A stretch of DNA of 64,000 bases from Chitinophaga filiformis (lineage in GTDB: Bacteria > Bacteroidota > Bacteroidia > Chitinophagales > Chitinophagaceae), in contig NZ_FNBN01000003.1 of the NCBI RefSeq assembly GCF_900102545.1, positions 281,330 through 345,329 on the forward strand. Direction: 5' to 3'. Shown piece by piece: positions 16,968-26,080 of the stretch. The number at the start of each line of letters is the position of its first letter. Position 1 is the stretch's first letter. A program made the translations under genes and the position numbers. Below the pieces are notes generated by a model. That model had not been told where the DNA came from, did no database searches, and saw only the letters and a program-made list of their open reading frames with translations.

Positions 16968-19900
16968 ATGACTGAGCATATCAACTACCAGGATTTTGAC
17001 GCAGGCACCGTGCCACTACAGGATAGCAACCTGATAGAGGCCAGTGCCGGTACAGGAAAAACATATTCTATCGCCATTCTCGTATTGAGACTGGTACTGG
17101 AGAATGCGCTTTCTGTAAAAGAGATCCTGATGGTGACTTTTACAAAGGCCGCGGTGGCTGAGCTGGAAGAACGTATCCGCCTGTTTGTGCGGAACGCCTA
17201 TAAAGCCAGCCAGGGACTGGAAATAAAGGATGACAACATCCTGCGGCTGGTAGAAGAAGCAGTTGAACGTAATGGCCTGGAACAGGTGCAGCAACAGCTG
17301 AAAGATGCGGTATTGTTCCTCGATGAAACAGCTGTATTGACAATACATAGTTTCTGTCAGAAGACACTGAATGAATTTGCCTTTGAAACTGATCAGCTGT
17401 TTGGCGCCGAAATGATACAGGATACCCGCACCCTGATCGAGGAAGAGGTACAGAAGTTTTGGCGTAAGCATGTCACTACCCTGCATATCCGCTTACTGGA
17501 AAAGATCTGGGAGCCCGGTATGATGGCCGGCATCAATACAGCCCTCAATGAGCATATGGGAGGTAAGCGTTATTACGCTTATGAGCCGGGTAAACGGTAT
17601 GAAATTAAAGCAAAGGAGCAGGAGCAATGGTTGCAACAGCTGGATGCTGTTGATGAGAAGAAAGATGCGGCGGAAAAGGACTTACTGATCTTTATTAAAG
17701 ATAATACAAATAAGCTGAGGGCATTGTGCGAAGGAAACCAGTACGCGAAGAAAGCCCTGTTACCATGTGTAGATAATCCGGAGCAATTCATTGGTGTTAT
17801 AAAGGAAAAGCGCAGTTCCGCCGGTTACATCGCTAAATTATTCCCTGATCTGTTAGAGCGCCAGGATAAGGTGGCTGCTCTGGATGAGGAGCGTAAAGGT
17901 ATTGTACAGCAGGTTATCAGTCGCTTGTACTGCTTTGCGATAGAAGAAATTGCAGCAGGTGTGAAAGGTTATAAAAAACGCAATAACCTGCTGAGTTATG
18001 ATGACATGATCACGAACCTGCACCGGTCATTGGTAGAGAAGAATAACCCCGGACTGGTAAAAGTCTTGCAGGAAAAATATAAAGCAGTATTTGTGGACGA
18101 GTTCCAGGATACTGACAGAATGCAATACGAGATCTTCGAGAAAGCATTCGGTACAGATACTATTCTATTTTATATCGGCGACCCGAAGCAGAGTATCTAT
18201 GCATGGCGTAAGGCGGATATCTTCACATATTTTAAGGCCAGGGCCAGCGTGCAGCATGTGTATGGTATGAACCATAACTTCCGTTCTTCTGAGCCATTTA
18301 TAGAAGCCATGAACACCTTCTTCCTGCCGGTGGATGATTTCGATACCTTCTATTTCAATGGTGAAGGGAACGCGATCAACTATATAAAAGTAGAAAGCCC
18401 GGAGAGGAATACAAAAGGGCTCTTATACAGAGGAGAAGCAGCAGATGTACCTATCACTGTTTTTAATGCTTCCAACAGCAATGAACTGACAGAGAGTGTA
18501 GCGGCGCAGGTAGCTTTGCTACTGAGAAGCGGCGAATATACTATCGGCAATGAAGAGGCAACGCGTCCTGTCAAGCCTTCCGATATCGGCATCCTGGTAC
18601 GTACGGGCAGACAGGGTAGGGAAGTGAAGGCTCAATTAGCTAAACTGGGCGTACCTGCTGTGACCGTAGATGATGCCAGGGTATTACAATCCGAAGAGGC
18701 AACCTACCTCTTATACCTGCTGGAGGCAATGCTGGAGCCTAACCGTTCCTCTATTAACCGCGCATTGTTATCTCCCTTTACGAACCTGAAACTGGAAGAC
18801 GTACTCCAGTTGGATGACGAAGTCACCCTGGCATATTTCGGCAATTATAAGAACCGCTGGCAGCAGGATGGGATCTATACTGCCATGATGGATTTCATTA
18901 CAGACTTTAATGTTCGTAATATACTATTGCATGCACATCAGGAAAGCGGTGAGCGTGTGATCTCCAATCTGTTCCAGCTAACAGAATTGGTGCATCAGAT
19001 CCAGAGCCGTAAGAATCTATCCATGACAGAACTGGTATCATGGTTGAAACGCGGCATAGATGGTATGGCTACAGAAGGAGATGAATACGAACAACGTGTA
19101 GAGAGTGATGAAGAGGCTGTGAACATTGTAACCATCCATAAAAGTAAGGGACTGGAATACAAGATCGTAATGGCGCCCTTCCTTGATTTTGTAGAGAATA
19201 AACATGCAGAGTTCTTCAGCTTCCGTGATCCTGTTACGGGCGATTATGTGGGTGTGGAAAAGAAGCGTATGACAGATGAGCAACGTAGTTCCTATGCCCG
19301 TCAGGCAGAGCAGGAGAACAGGCGTTTATTGTATGTAGCCATTACCCGTGGCGTATATAAATGTTTTGTTTTCCGTAACAACAGCAAGTATTACAGCAAT
19401 TCAACCTTATTAACTTTCCTGCAGGCACTGGTGGCAGCAATGCCAGCTCCCGATATTATTAAGTTTGAACAGGACCTTCCCGTAGCGCCGGAACAGCAGG
19501 CTAACCGGAATACCGGAGCAGTAGTAAATACCGGTACAGATACGCCTGTCAGGTTTGTATTGAAGGAGCAGAACTGGCGGAAGATGAGCTATACCATGCT
19601 GGCAGCAAAGGCAGAACATAGTCTGAAAGGGCGCCCGTTGCAACAGGAAGATCCTTATGAGACATTCATTTTTCACACGTTAAAGAGAGGAGCGAAGACC
19701 GGTAACCTTTTACACTTCCTGTTTGAGAATATCAATTTCTCTGAAGATAGTCGCTGGGAGAAATGGCTGACAGAAACCATCCGCCGCTTTGTACCGGGAC
19801 AGCAGGAGGTATATGCACCTATGCTGCGTCAGTTGCTGGAGCATGTGTTACATACTGATATTACAGTAGGAGGACAAACTTTCCCATTGTCAGCCGTTAT

Positions 19901-20432
19901 CTGGCATAAACGTATCCCTGAATTTGAATTCGACTTTCCTGTATCGGCTTTCTTCCCTGATATGCTGAATGGCCTTTCTGACGATAGGACCAGCGTCATT
20001 GTACGCCGCTTCCATGAGCATGGCAGTCATGAGCTGGAAGGGATCATGAATGGCAAGATGGACCTCTTCTTTGAGCATGAAGGGAAGTATTATATCCTGG
20101 ACTGGAAATCCAATTACCTCGGAGATTCACCGGAAGATTATTCACCTGCTGCCTTATCTGTTGCGATGAATGAGAACAACTATCATCTGCAATACCTCAT
20201 CTATACACTGGCTGCCAAGAAATACCTGGAGAGCCGCCTGCATGCATTTAACTATGAAAAGCAGTTTGGTGGAGTGATCTATTGTTTTGTGAGGGGCATC
20301 AGAAAAGGGCAGCCCACCGGTATTTTCACCAGTAAACCACCCTTGACGAAAATACTGCAGCTGGAGAATAGTCTATCGCCCAATATCAATAAAAAACAGC
20401 CACCACAGCAAAAGCTGTTTGATATCTATTAA
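16968..20432 (+). CDS. recB: Exodeoxyribonuclease V subunit beta (RecB helicase-nuclease)
   Basis: RecB provides the 3'-to-5' helicase and the single nuclease domain of RecBCD and loads RecA. The 1154-residue protein has Walker A in EASAGTGKTYSIA (about residue 23), FTKAAVAELEERIR, Walker B VFVDEFQDTD, GDPKQSIYAWRKAD, TIHKSKGLEYKIV and YVAITRGVYKCFV. The nuclease motif sits near the C terminus (MNGKMDLFFEHEGKYYILDW, then KSNYLG), where the paired Asp and Lys residues bind the catalytic metal. All three recBCD genes are therefore intact. It is convergent with the glycosyltransferase gene, whose stop lies 12 bases away. Confidence 0.93.
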   Translation: MTEHINYQDFDAGTVPLQDSNLIEASAGTGKTYSIAILVLRLVLENALSVKEILMVTFTKAAVAELEERIRLFVRNAYKASQGLEIKDDNILRLVEEAVERNGLEQVQQQLKDAVLFLDETAVLTIHSFCQKTLNEFAFETDQLFGAEMIQDTRTLIEEEVQKFWRKHVTTLHIRLLEKIWEPGMMAGINTALNEHMGGKRYYAYEPGKRYEIKAKEQEQWLQQLDAVDEKKDAAEKDLLIFIKDNTNKLRALCEGNQYAKKALLPCVDNPEQFIGVIKEKRSSAGYIAKLFPDLLERQDKVAALDEERKGIVQQVISRLYCFAIEEIAAGVKGYKKRNNLLSYDDMITNLHRSLVEKNNPGLVKVLQEKYKAVFVDEFQDTDRMQYEIFEKAFGTDTILFYIGDPKQSIYAWRKADIFTYFKARASVQHVYGMNHNFRSSEPFIEAMNTFFLPVDDFDTFYFNGEGNAINYIKVESPERNTKGLLYRGEAADVPITVFNASNSNELTESVAAQVALLLRSGEYTIGNEEATRPVKPSDIGILVRTGRQGREVKAQLAKLGVPAVTVDDARVLQSEEATYLLYLLEAMLEPNRSSINRALLSPFTNLKLEDVLQLDDEVTLAYFGNYKNRWQQDGIYTAMMDFITDFNVRNILLHAHQESGERVISNLFQLTELVHQIQSRKNLSMTELVSWLKRGIDGMATEGDEYEQRVESDEEAVNIVTIHKSKGLEYKIVMAPFLDFVENKHAEFFSFRDPVTGDYVGVEKKRMTDEQRSSYARQAEQENRRLLYVAITRGVYKCFVFRNNSKYYSNSTLLTFLQALVAAMPAPDIIKFEQDLPVAPEQQANRNTGAVVNTGTDTPVRFVLKEQNWRKMSYTMLAAKAEHSLKGRPLQQEDPYETFIFHTLKRGAKTGNLLHFLFENINFSEDSRWEKWLTETIRRFVPGQQEVYAPMLRQLLEHVLHTDITVGGQTFPLSAVIWHKRIPEFEFDFPVSAFFPDMLNGLSDDRTSVIVRRFHEHGSHELEGIMNGKMDLFFEHEGKYYILDWKSNYLGDSPEDYSPAALSVAMNENNYHLQYLIYTLAAKKYLESRLHAFNYEKQFGGVIYCFVRGIRKGQPTGIFTSKPPLTKILQLENSLSPNINKKQPPQQKLFDIY

Positions 20433-20443
20433 ACCATATTGTC

Positions 20444-21763
20444 TTATGCAGGCCGCTTCATCAACAGGTCTGCCACATATCCTGCGCTAAGCGGAATAGG
20501 GTCGTATTGGTTGAATTCTTCCATCAGCCTGGATATATTCGTTTTATATAAAGGGGTGTCCAGTATTTTGTCAAATGCCTCACTGATCTGATCCGCACCG
20601 GGACTTTCCGTATGAAGATTGATGCCATATTTCATGTAGCCTATCCTGGCACAGGTCTCGTTCTTACACTCATCCGTGCCTGCAGCAATGATAGGAAGCC
20701 TGTTCTTTAGGCTTAACAACACACCGCCATATCCTCCGTTGGTAATAAATGCATCCGCATAAGGCATCACCTCATTAAAGGGGATATAATCTTCAATGAT
20801 GACATTCCGGTAGGGATATAGGGCGCGCAGTGCTGCAGTGTGTGATCCACCTGTTGTGACGATAGTCAGCACATTTGTATCACGGAAGGCTTCCAGTGCA
20901 GGTATGATGATCTTACTGACATCTTTTTCTGTTCTGCCCTGCGTCACCAGCACAACCTTCCTGTATTGCTGTAGTCTTTCATCAAACCAGGGTATTCCTT
21001 TTTTACCTGTCGAATAGGGCAGCAGGGCACCTATATAGCGTATGTTACTACCCATATCGCGGCGCTGATATTCAAGCCCGGGAGTGCCTATCTGCAACAC
21101 CAGGTCGGCATGCTTTACAATGCTGTCCAGCATATTGACGCCTTTGGTGCTGATGCCGTATTTTCTGAAGACCTGTTCATACGCTTTGTAAGATTGTTTG
21201 AACAGTATTTTATCTGTGAGAAAACGTAAGATGGCCTGTCTTAATCTTCCTAATGGATGGTGGGATGGTGTCATGCCCAGGCCATAAGGAGGCAGGTCTC
21301 TCGAAGCTTCTGTCAATGGAATAACACCAATGGCAATCACCGGCACCCCCAGTATCTTACGAACAATAGGAGCAGCAGTGAACATATTGTCCACTATGAG
21401 AATATCGAAAGGGAATACTTCATAGATGTGACGGATATCTTCAAAGTGTTTAACAGCAGGTTTTGCAAGGATATTGGTCATATCGTAGTTCAGCTTTGCA
21501 ACCCTGTCTGTGATCCTGGTCCTTTCAGGATGTATCTCATCTACATTCTCACCATGTACATCCTTATGTTGTCTGTGTGTATAATGATAGATATATAACT
21601 CGTGGAATTTAGCGGTATAGTATTTCGATGCATACCATCTTACGTCGCATCCACAATCCTGTAAATACTTGGCTAAGCCTGTCAGCGGATCTATATGGGC
21701 ATCAGTTGAGATAGTAGCAAATAATACTTTCTTACCGGCAAGTTGTTCAATACTACTTATCAT
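20444..21763 (-). CDS. GT1-family glycosyltransferase (MGT/UDP-glycosyltransferase type)
   Basis: This 439-residue GT-B fold enzyme would transfer a sugar from a nucleotide donor to a lipophilic acceptor. The N-terminal acceptor domain begins KKVLFATISTDAHIDPLTGLAKYL, in which an Asp stands near the position of the usual catalytic His (GHxxP); here it reads TDAHIDPLTG. The donor-binding C-terminal domain carries IEDYIPFNEVMPYADAFITN, then GGYGG and LPIIAAGTDECKNE, the GT1 signature region. There is no signal peptide. It is divergent from the DUF5703 gene, with a 294-bp control region that contains a perfect 14-bp palindrome. Natural acceptor unknown; macrolide-type, flavonoid, or lipid substrates are all possible. 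Confidence 0.82.
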   Translation of the reverse strand: MISSIEQLAGKKVLFATISTDAHIDPLTGLAKYLQDCGCDVRWYASKYYTAKFHELYIYHYTHRQHKDVHGENVDEIHPERTRITDRVAKLNYDMTNILAKPAVKHFEDIRHIYEVFPFDILIVDNMFTAAPIVRKILGVPVIAIGVIPLTEASRDLPPYGLGMTPSHHPLGRLRQAILRFLTDKILFKQSYKAYEQVFRKYGISTKGVNMLDSIVKHADLVLQIGTPGLEYQRRDMGSNIRYIGALLPYSTGKKGIPWFDERLQQYRKVVLVTQGRTEKDVSKIIIPALEAFRDTNVLTIVTTGGSHTAALRALYPYRNVIIEDYIPFNEVMPYADAFITNGGYGGVLLSLKNRLPIIAAGTDECKNETCARIGYMKYGINLHTESPGADQISEAFDKILDTPLYKTNISRLMEEFNQYDPIPLSAGYVADLLMKRPA

Positions 21764-21823
21764 AATACGTGTTAAAAGGGTATGTGATAATGCTTGTAAT
21801 AAATTGAGTTACCTGACTTAAAG

Positions 21824-21837
21824 CATTAACGTTAATG
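21824..21837. promoter_or_regulatory. Perfect 14-bp palindrome, candidate operator
   Basis: CATTAACGTTAATG is a perfect palindrome in the leader of the glycosyltransferase gene, 61 bases before its start. Its symmetry and position between a promoter-like box and a start codon suggest a dimeric regulator site. No regulator gene is adjacent. Confidence 0.4.
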
Positions 21838-21922
21838 GCTATGTCGTATGTCGACAGGAACGTTGTAGAGGAATTGCAGGTTCAGCGGGTAAGTAGAAGT
21901 TGCGTAGTTCACTATAGTAGTA

Positions 21923-21930
21923 CAAAGCTA
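21923..21930 (-). promoter_or_regulatory. Candidate -7 element of the glycosyltransferase promoter
   Basis: On the minus strand this reads TAGCTTTG, an exact TAnnTTTG box. No clear TTTG is seen at the -33 position, so the call is weak. It would give a leader of about 160 bases containing the palindrome at 21824-21837. Confidence 0.3.
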
Positions 21931-22057
21931 AGGGATTTCTGATGATAAAATACATGCCTGCTGAAAAAGATAACATTATTCCTCTTTTATGATAATCTAT
22001 TAATTGTCAGCATAACAACTTATTTTAGTAGGTATTTAGAATTCCGTTCCGTGTATT

Positions 22058-24373
22058 ATGAAAAGTGTTAGTGCCCTGCAGTTTATCTTGTGTCTGAGCC
22101 TGGCTGTACTATTTCGCAGTCATCCTGCCGCTGCGCAGCAAATGGCTGTTTCCCGTTATAATGTATCCTGGGATACACAGAGTAAAAGCGCCGCCGATGC
22201 CATGCCTTGCGGAGGAGGAGATGTTGGCCTGAACGTCTGGGTGGAAAATGGTGATGTATTATTCTATCTCTCAAGGAGCGGTACATTCGATGAGAATAAT
22301 GCAATGCTGAAACTGGGAAGAGTACGATTGAAATTGTCTTCTGGTCCGCTAAGTATCAAGGGATTTAAGCAGGAGTTACAATTGCAGCAAGGTAGTGTGA
22401 GGATCCGCGATGAACATACAGATATAGAGATATGGGTAGACGTATTCAATCCCGTAGTGCATGTGGCTATAAGGAATGATCGGGCCGTGAAAGTAACTGC
22501 TACCTATGAGTCATGGAGGTATGCCAACCATCTTATTACAGATACTAAAGAGTGCCGCATGAATTCTTATAAGCGCTTACAATCGTTCCCCATTACAACG
22601 TATAAAGATGACATAGCTTTCCATGGAAATGATGTTGTTTTTTGTCACCGCAATCGTGGGGATGTACAGGATATTTTTAACTATACGGTGCTGAAGGAAG
22701 GGATGGAGGCCGTGAAAGATCAGTTATATGATCCTTTAAAGAACAATACTTTCGGCGGTATGATGCGTGGTGATCAGATGGTAGCTGCTGGTGTGGATTC
22801 CGGTACTTATGCAGATGCGGCTTATCGCGGATGGTCTTTGCAGAGCAGGAAAGCAGTGCGTACACAACGTCTCACAATAGGGCTGGAAGTAGCACAAAGC
22901 GCCAGTATCAATGAGTGGAGAGATGGGTTACAACGCATAATGAATACTGCCGGCAAAAACCGTGAAATGGCACGTCGTAAAACACAGGAATGGTGGCAGC
23001 AGTTCTGGGACAGGAGTTACATTTTCATAGACAGTAAAGATAACGCGGCGGTGACCGTTGGACGTAATTATCAGCTGTTCCGTTATATGCTGGGATGTAA
23101 TGCCTTCGGCAAATGGCCGACTAAATTCAATGGCGGCCTTTTTACATTCGACCCCCGCTATGTCAATGAGCAATACCCTTTCTCGCCTGACTTCCGCTTG
23201 TGGGGAGGCGGTACGATGACAGCGCAGAATCAGCGGCTGGTGTATTATCCCTTACTGAAAAGCGGTGATACAGATATGATGAAGACGCAGTTTGATTTTT
23301 ATCTGCGGACAAAAAAGAATGCAGAGCTCCGCAGTCGAACATACTGGAACCATGCAGGGGCATGCTTCACAGAACAGATAGAGAACTTCGGATTACCCAA
23401 TATCACCGAATATGAGCCTAAAAGACCTCCCGGCACTGATCCCGGTGTTGAATATAACGCATGGCTGGAATACCAGTGGGAAACGGTATTTGAGTTTTGC
23501 TTAATGATGCTTGATGTGAACCGTTATACAGGGATATCGAATCCTGAACATATTGCCTTCATCGAAAGCTGTCTTACTTTTTATGATGAACATTACCGGC
23601 AGCTGGCAAAGAAAAGGGGCGTCAAAGAACTGAATGAGAAAGGGCAATATATACTATTCCCTACATCGGCGGCAGAAACCTTCAAAATGACCTACAACTC
23701 CACGACAGTGATTGCTGCTTTACAGGTCATCCTGCAAAGGATGTCTGAGCTACCGGAGATACAGAAAGATACACTCCGCCTGACGAGGATACAACAGCTG
23801 CAAAAAAGGGTACCGCCTATTGCATTGACGGAATTTGAAGGGCATAAAACCATTGCGCCGGCGCTTGCCTGGGAAAGAGTACAGAACACGGAGACGCCGC
23901 AATTGTACCCCGTTTTCCCCTGGGGTATCTACGGAGTGGGTAAGCCCGACCTGGATATTGCCCGCAACACATGGGAATATGATCCACATGCAGTGAAATT
24001 CCGGAGTCATATAGGTTGGAGACAATACAACATCTTTGCCGCCCGTCTGGGACTAATGAAAGAGGCGGCTGCACTCACCAAACTGAAATTTGCTGACGGA
24101 CCTCATCGTTTCCCCGCTTTCTGGGGCCCCGGCTTTGACTGGACACCCGACCATAACTGGGGAGGAACCGCCATGACGGGTTTACAGGAAATGCTGTTGC
24201 AGGTAGATGGTAAGAAGATCTATCTGCTACCTGCCTGGCCGGCAGACTGGAATGCGGTGTTTAAACTGCATGCGCCCAATAACACCGTTATTGAAGGTCG
24301 TGTGAACAATGGTAAAATGGAACAGTTGAAAGTCACACCTGTCTCCCGGAAAGAAGATGTGATCATCATGTAA
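22058..24373 (+). CDS. DUF5703-type, GH95-like secreted protein
   Basis: This 771-residue protein has a signal peptide (residues 1 to about 26, ending HPAAAQQ). The N-terminal half matches what I know of DUF5703, a beta-sandwich beginning YNVSWDTQSKSAADAMPCGG. The C-terminal two thirds look like the (alpha/alpha)6 barrel and closing beta-domain of GH95-like enzymes (FRLWGGGTMTAQNQRLVYYP, and near the end VDGKKIYLLPAWPADWN). It is probably a periplasmic glycoside hydrolase acting on fucose-, galactose- or related side chains, but I cannot identify catalytic residues with certainty. The cytoplasmic alpha-amylase gene follows after 58 bp, likely in one transcript. Confidence 0.68.
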   Translation: MKSVSALQFILCLSLAVLFRSHPAAAQQMAVSRYNVSWDTQSKSAADAMPCGGGDVGLNVWVENGDVLFYLSRSGTFDENNAMLKLGRVRLKLSSGPLSIKGFKQELQLQQGSVRIRDEHTDIEIWVDVFNPVVHVAIRNDRAVKVTATYESWRYANHLITDTKECRMNSYKRLQSFPITTYKDDIAFHGNDVVFCHRNRGDVQDIFNYTVLKEGMEAVKDQLYDPLKNNTFGGMMRGDQMVAAGVDSGTYADAAYRGWSLQSRKAVRTQRLTIGLEVAQSASINEWRDGLQRIMNTAGKNREMARRKTQEWWQQFWDRSYIFIDSKDNAAVTVGRNYQLFRYMLGCNAFGKWPTKFNGGLFTFDPRYVNEQYPFSPDFRLWGGGTMTAQNQRLVYYPLLKSGDTDMMKTQFDFYLRTKKNAELRSRTYWNHAGACFTEQIENFGLPNITEYEPKRPPGTDPGVEYNAWLEYQWETVFEFCLMMLDVNRYTGISNPEHIAFIESCLTFYDEHYRQLAKKRGVKELNEKGQYILFPTSAAETFKMTYNSTTVIAALQVILQRMSELPEIQKDTLRLTRIQQLQKRVPPIALTEFEGHKTIAPALAWERVQNTETPQLYPVFPWGIYGVGKPDLDIARNTWEYDPHAVKFRSHIGWRQYNIFAARLGLMKEAAALTKLKFADGPHRFPAFWGPGFDWTPDHNWGGTAMTGLQEMLLQVDGKKIYLLPAWPADWNAVFKLHAPNNTVIEGRVNNGKMEQLKVTPVSRKEDVIIM

Positions 24374-24431
24374 ATATGGTGGCATGTGGTTTGTACCGCC
24401 ATTCACATCTTTCCCCAATTAAAGAGAACGA

Positions 24432-25916
24432 ATGAAAAACGGTACAATGATGCAATACTTCCACTGGTATATTCCTGAAGATGGGAGCTGGTGGAATACA
24501 GTAAAGAACGACGCGCCCAAACTGGCGGCGATGGGTATTAACGCTATCTGGCTGCCGCCGGCTTTTAAAGGAGCCGGTGGTATTGATAGTCGTGGCTATG
24601 ATGTGTATGATTTGTATGACCTTGGTGAGTTTGATCAGAAAGGAACGGTACGCACGCGTTATGGCACCCGTCAGGAATATATAGCGGCTATTAAGGCTAT
24701 CCAGAATGCAGGTATGCAGGTATATGTGGATGTAGTGCTCAATCACCTGATGGGAGGCGATGAAACAGAAAGGATAACTGTCAGGAAGGTGGATCCTGAA
24801 AACAGGAATGAATTCATTTCGGATCCTCTTCTTGCAGAGGCATATACCAGGTTCACTTTCCCCGGACGCAAAGCTGCACACTCCACATTTATATGGGATC
24901 ATCAGTGTTTTACAGGAGTAGATCATATCACCGGTTCTGACGAGGATGCCATCTTCAGTATCCAGAATGAATATGGAGAGAAATGGGAAGATGTGGTGGA
25001 TGAAGAAAAAGGCAACTTTGATTTCCTGATGGGAGCCGATATTGAATTTCGTAATCCTGCAGTACGGGACGAACTGAAACGATGGGGAGAATGGTACTAC
25101 AATACAATTAAGTTTGATGGTCTCCGGCTGGATGCAGTGAAACATATTACCCCTGGCTTCTTTACAGAATGGCTGGACTATATGTGGAATTTTACCGGTA
25201 AGAAGTTTTTTGTTGTAGGGGAATACTGGGCAGCCGACGATGTAGAACCAGCACTGAAATATATAGATGCTATTGAAGGCAGAATGTCGCTGTTTGACGC
25301 CTCTTTGCATCATAACTTCTTTGATGCTGCCAAAGCCGGTAAGGATTATGATCTTACTGCCATCTTTGAAGGCTCCTTGGTATCGCAGCAACCTGCGCTC
25401 GCAGTAACCCTTGTCGATAATCATGATACACAGCCGCTACAGACGCTGGAAGCACCTGTGGAAAACTGGTTCAAACCAATAGCCTACGCTTTGATATTAC
25501 TGCGGGAGCATGGTTATCCCTGTGTTTTTTATCCTGATCTGTATGGTGCAACCTACACTGGTAAAAATAAAGAAGGGGAGGATGTCAAAATTGAGCTGGC
25601 GCCCGTAGAAGGGTTGGACAAGCTGCTCGCTGCCAGAGATCAATATGCTTATGGTCAGCAGAGGGATTATTTCGACCATCCCAATTGTATTGGCTGGACA
25701 CGTGAAGGTGATGAGGAGCATAATGGTTGTGCCATTGTAATCTCCAATTCAGAAGAGGGTACGAAACATATGGAGATAGGAAAACGTTATGCCGGCAAGC
25801 GGTTTAAGGACATATTGGGCAGGCGCGGGGAAGAGGTAGTGATAGACAAAGAAGGATGGGGCGATTTTCTGTGCGCTGCGGGTGCAGTATCAGTTTGGGC
25901 GCCCGCTGGTAGCTGA
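24432..25916 (+). CDS. Cytoplasmic alpha-amylase (GH13_5-like)
   Basis: This 494-residue GH13 enzyme cleaves alpha-1,4-glucan by a retaining mechanism. It has no signal peptide, so it should act on intracellular maltodextrin or glycogen, like E. coli AmyA (495 residues). Visible are the substrate-binding N terminus (NGTMMQYFHWYIPEDGSWW), YVDVVLNHLMGGDE (region I), the nucleophile Asp234 in GLRLDAVKH, acid/base Glu264 in VVGEYW, and the transition-state Asp332 in VDNHDTQP. The three catalytic residues are therefore intact. It follows the DUF5703 gene by 58 bp. Subfamily 5 is inferred from length and the FHWY start. Confidence 0.9.
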   Translation: MKNGTMMQYFHWYIPEDGSWWNTVKNDAPKLAAMGINAIWLPPAFKGAGGIDSRGYDVYDLYDLGEFDQKGTVRTRYGTRQEYIAAIKAIQNAGMQVYVDVVLNHLMGGDETERITVRKVDPENRNEFISDPLLAEAYTRFTFPGRKAAHSTFIWDHQCFTGVDHITGSDEDAIFSIQNEYGEKWEDVVDEEKGNFDFLMGADIEFRNPAVRDELKRWGEWYYNTIKFDGLRLDAVKHITPGFFTEWLDYMWNFTGKKFFVVGEYWAADDVEPALKYIDAIEGRMSLFDASLHHNFFDAAKAGKDYDLTAIFEGSLVSQQPALAVTLVDNHDTQPLQTLEAPVENWFKPIAYALILLREHGYPCVFYPDLYGATYTGKNKEGEDVKIELAPVEGLDKLLAARDQYAYGQQRDYFDHPNCIGWTREGDEEHNGCAIVISNSEEGTKHMEIGKRYAGKRFKDILGRRGEEVVIDKEGWGDFLCAAGAVSVWAPAGS

Positions 25917-26080
25917 CGCCGTAAAAGTCATGTGGTTAATAGGGTAAAGACCCGGGAATTCATAGATTGTTTGTTTGTAGATCGCGAACAGCGAACAGGA
26001 TTTTTCCTTTTATCCCAAAATTCGCTGTATAGCCGAATGCTTCTATTATATTTACCCCGAAACCATTTATCAATCAAATT

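Noticed and set aside
11941-20432. recBCD as part of an anti-phage defence island
   Set aside because: No restriction, CRISPR, toxin or other defence genes flank it; housekeeping repair is the simpler reading.
24366-25424. 352-codon open frame on the minus strand
   Set aside because: Antisense to the well supported alpha-amylase, with no domain and a composition typical of shadow frames.
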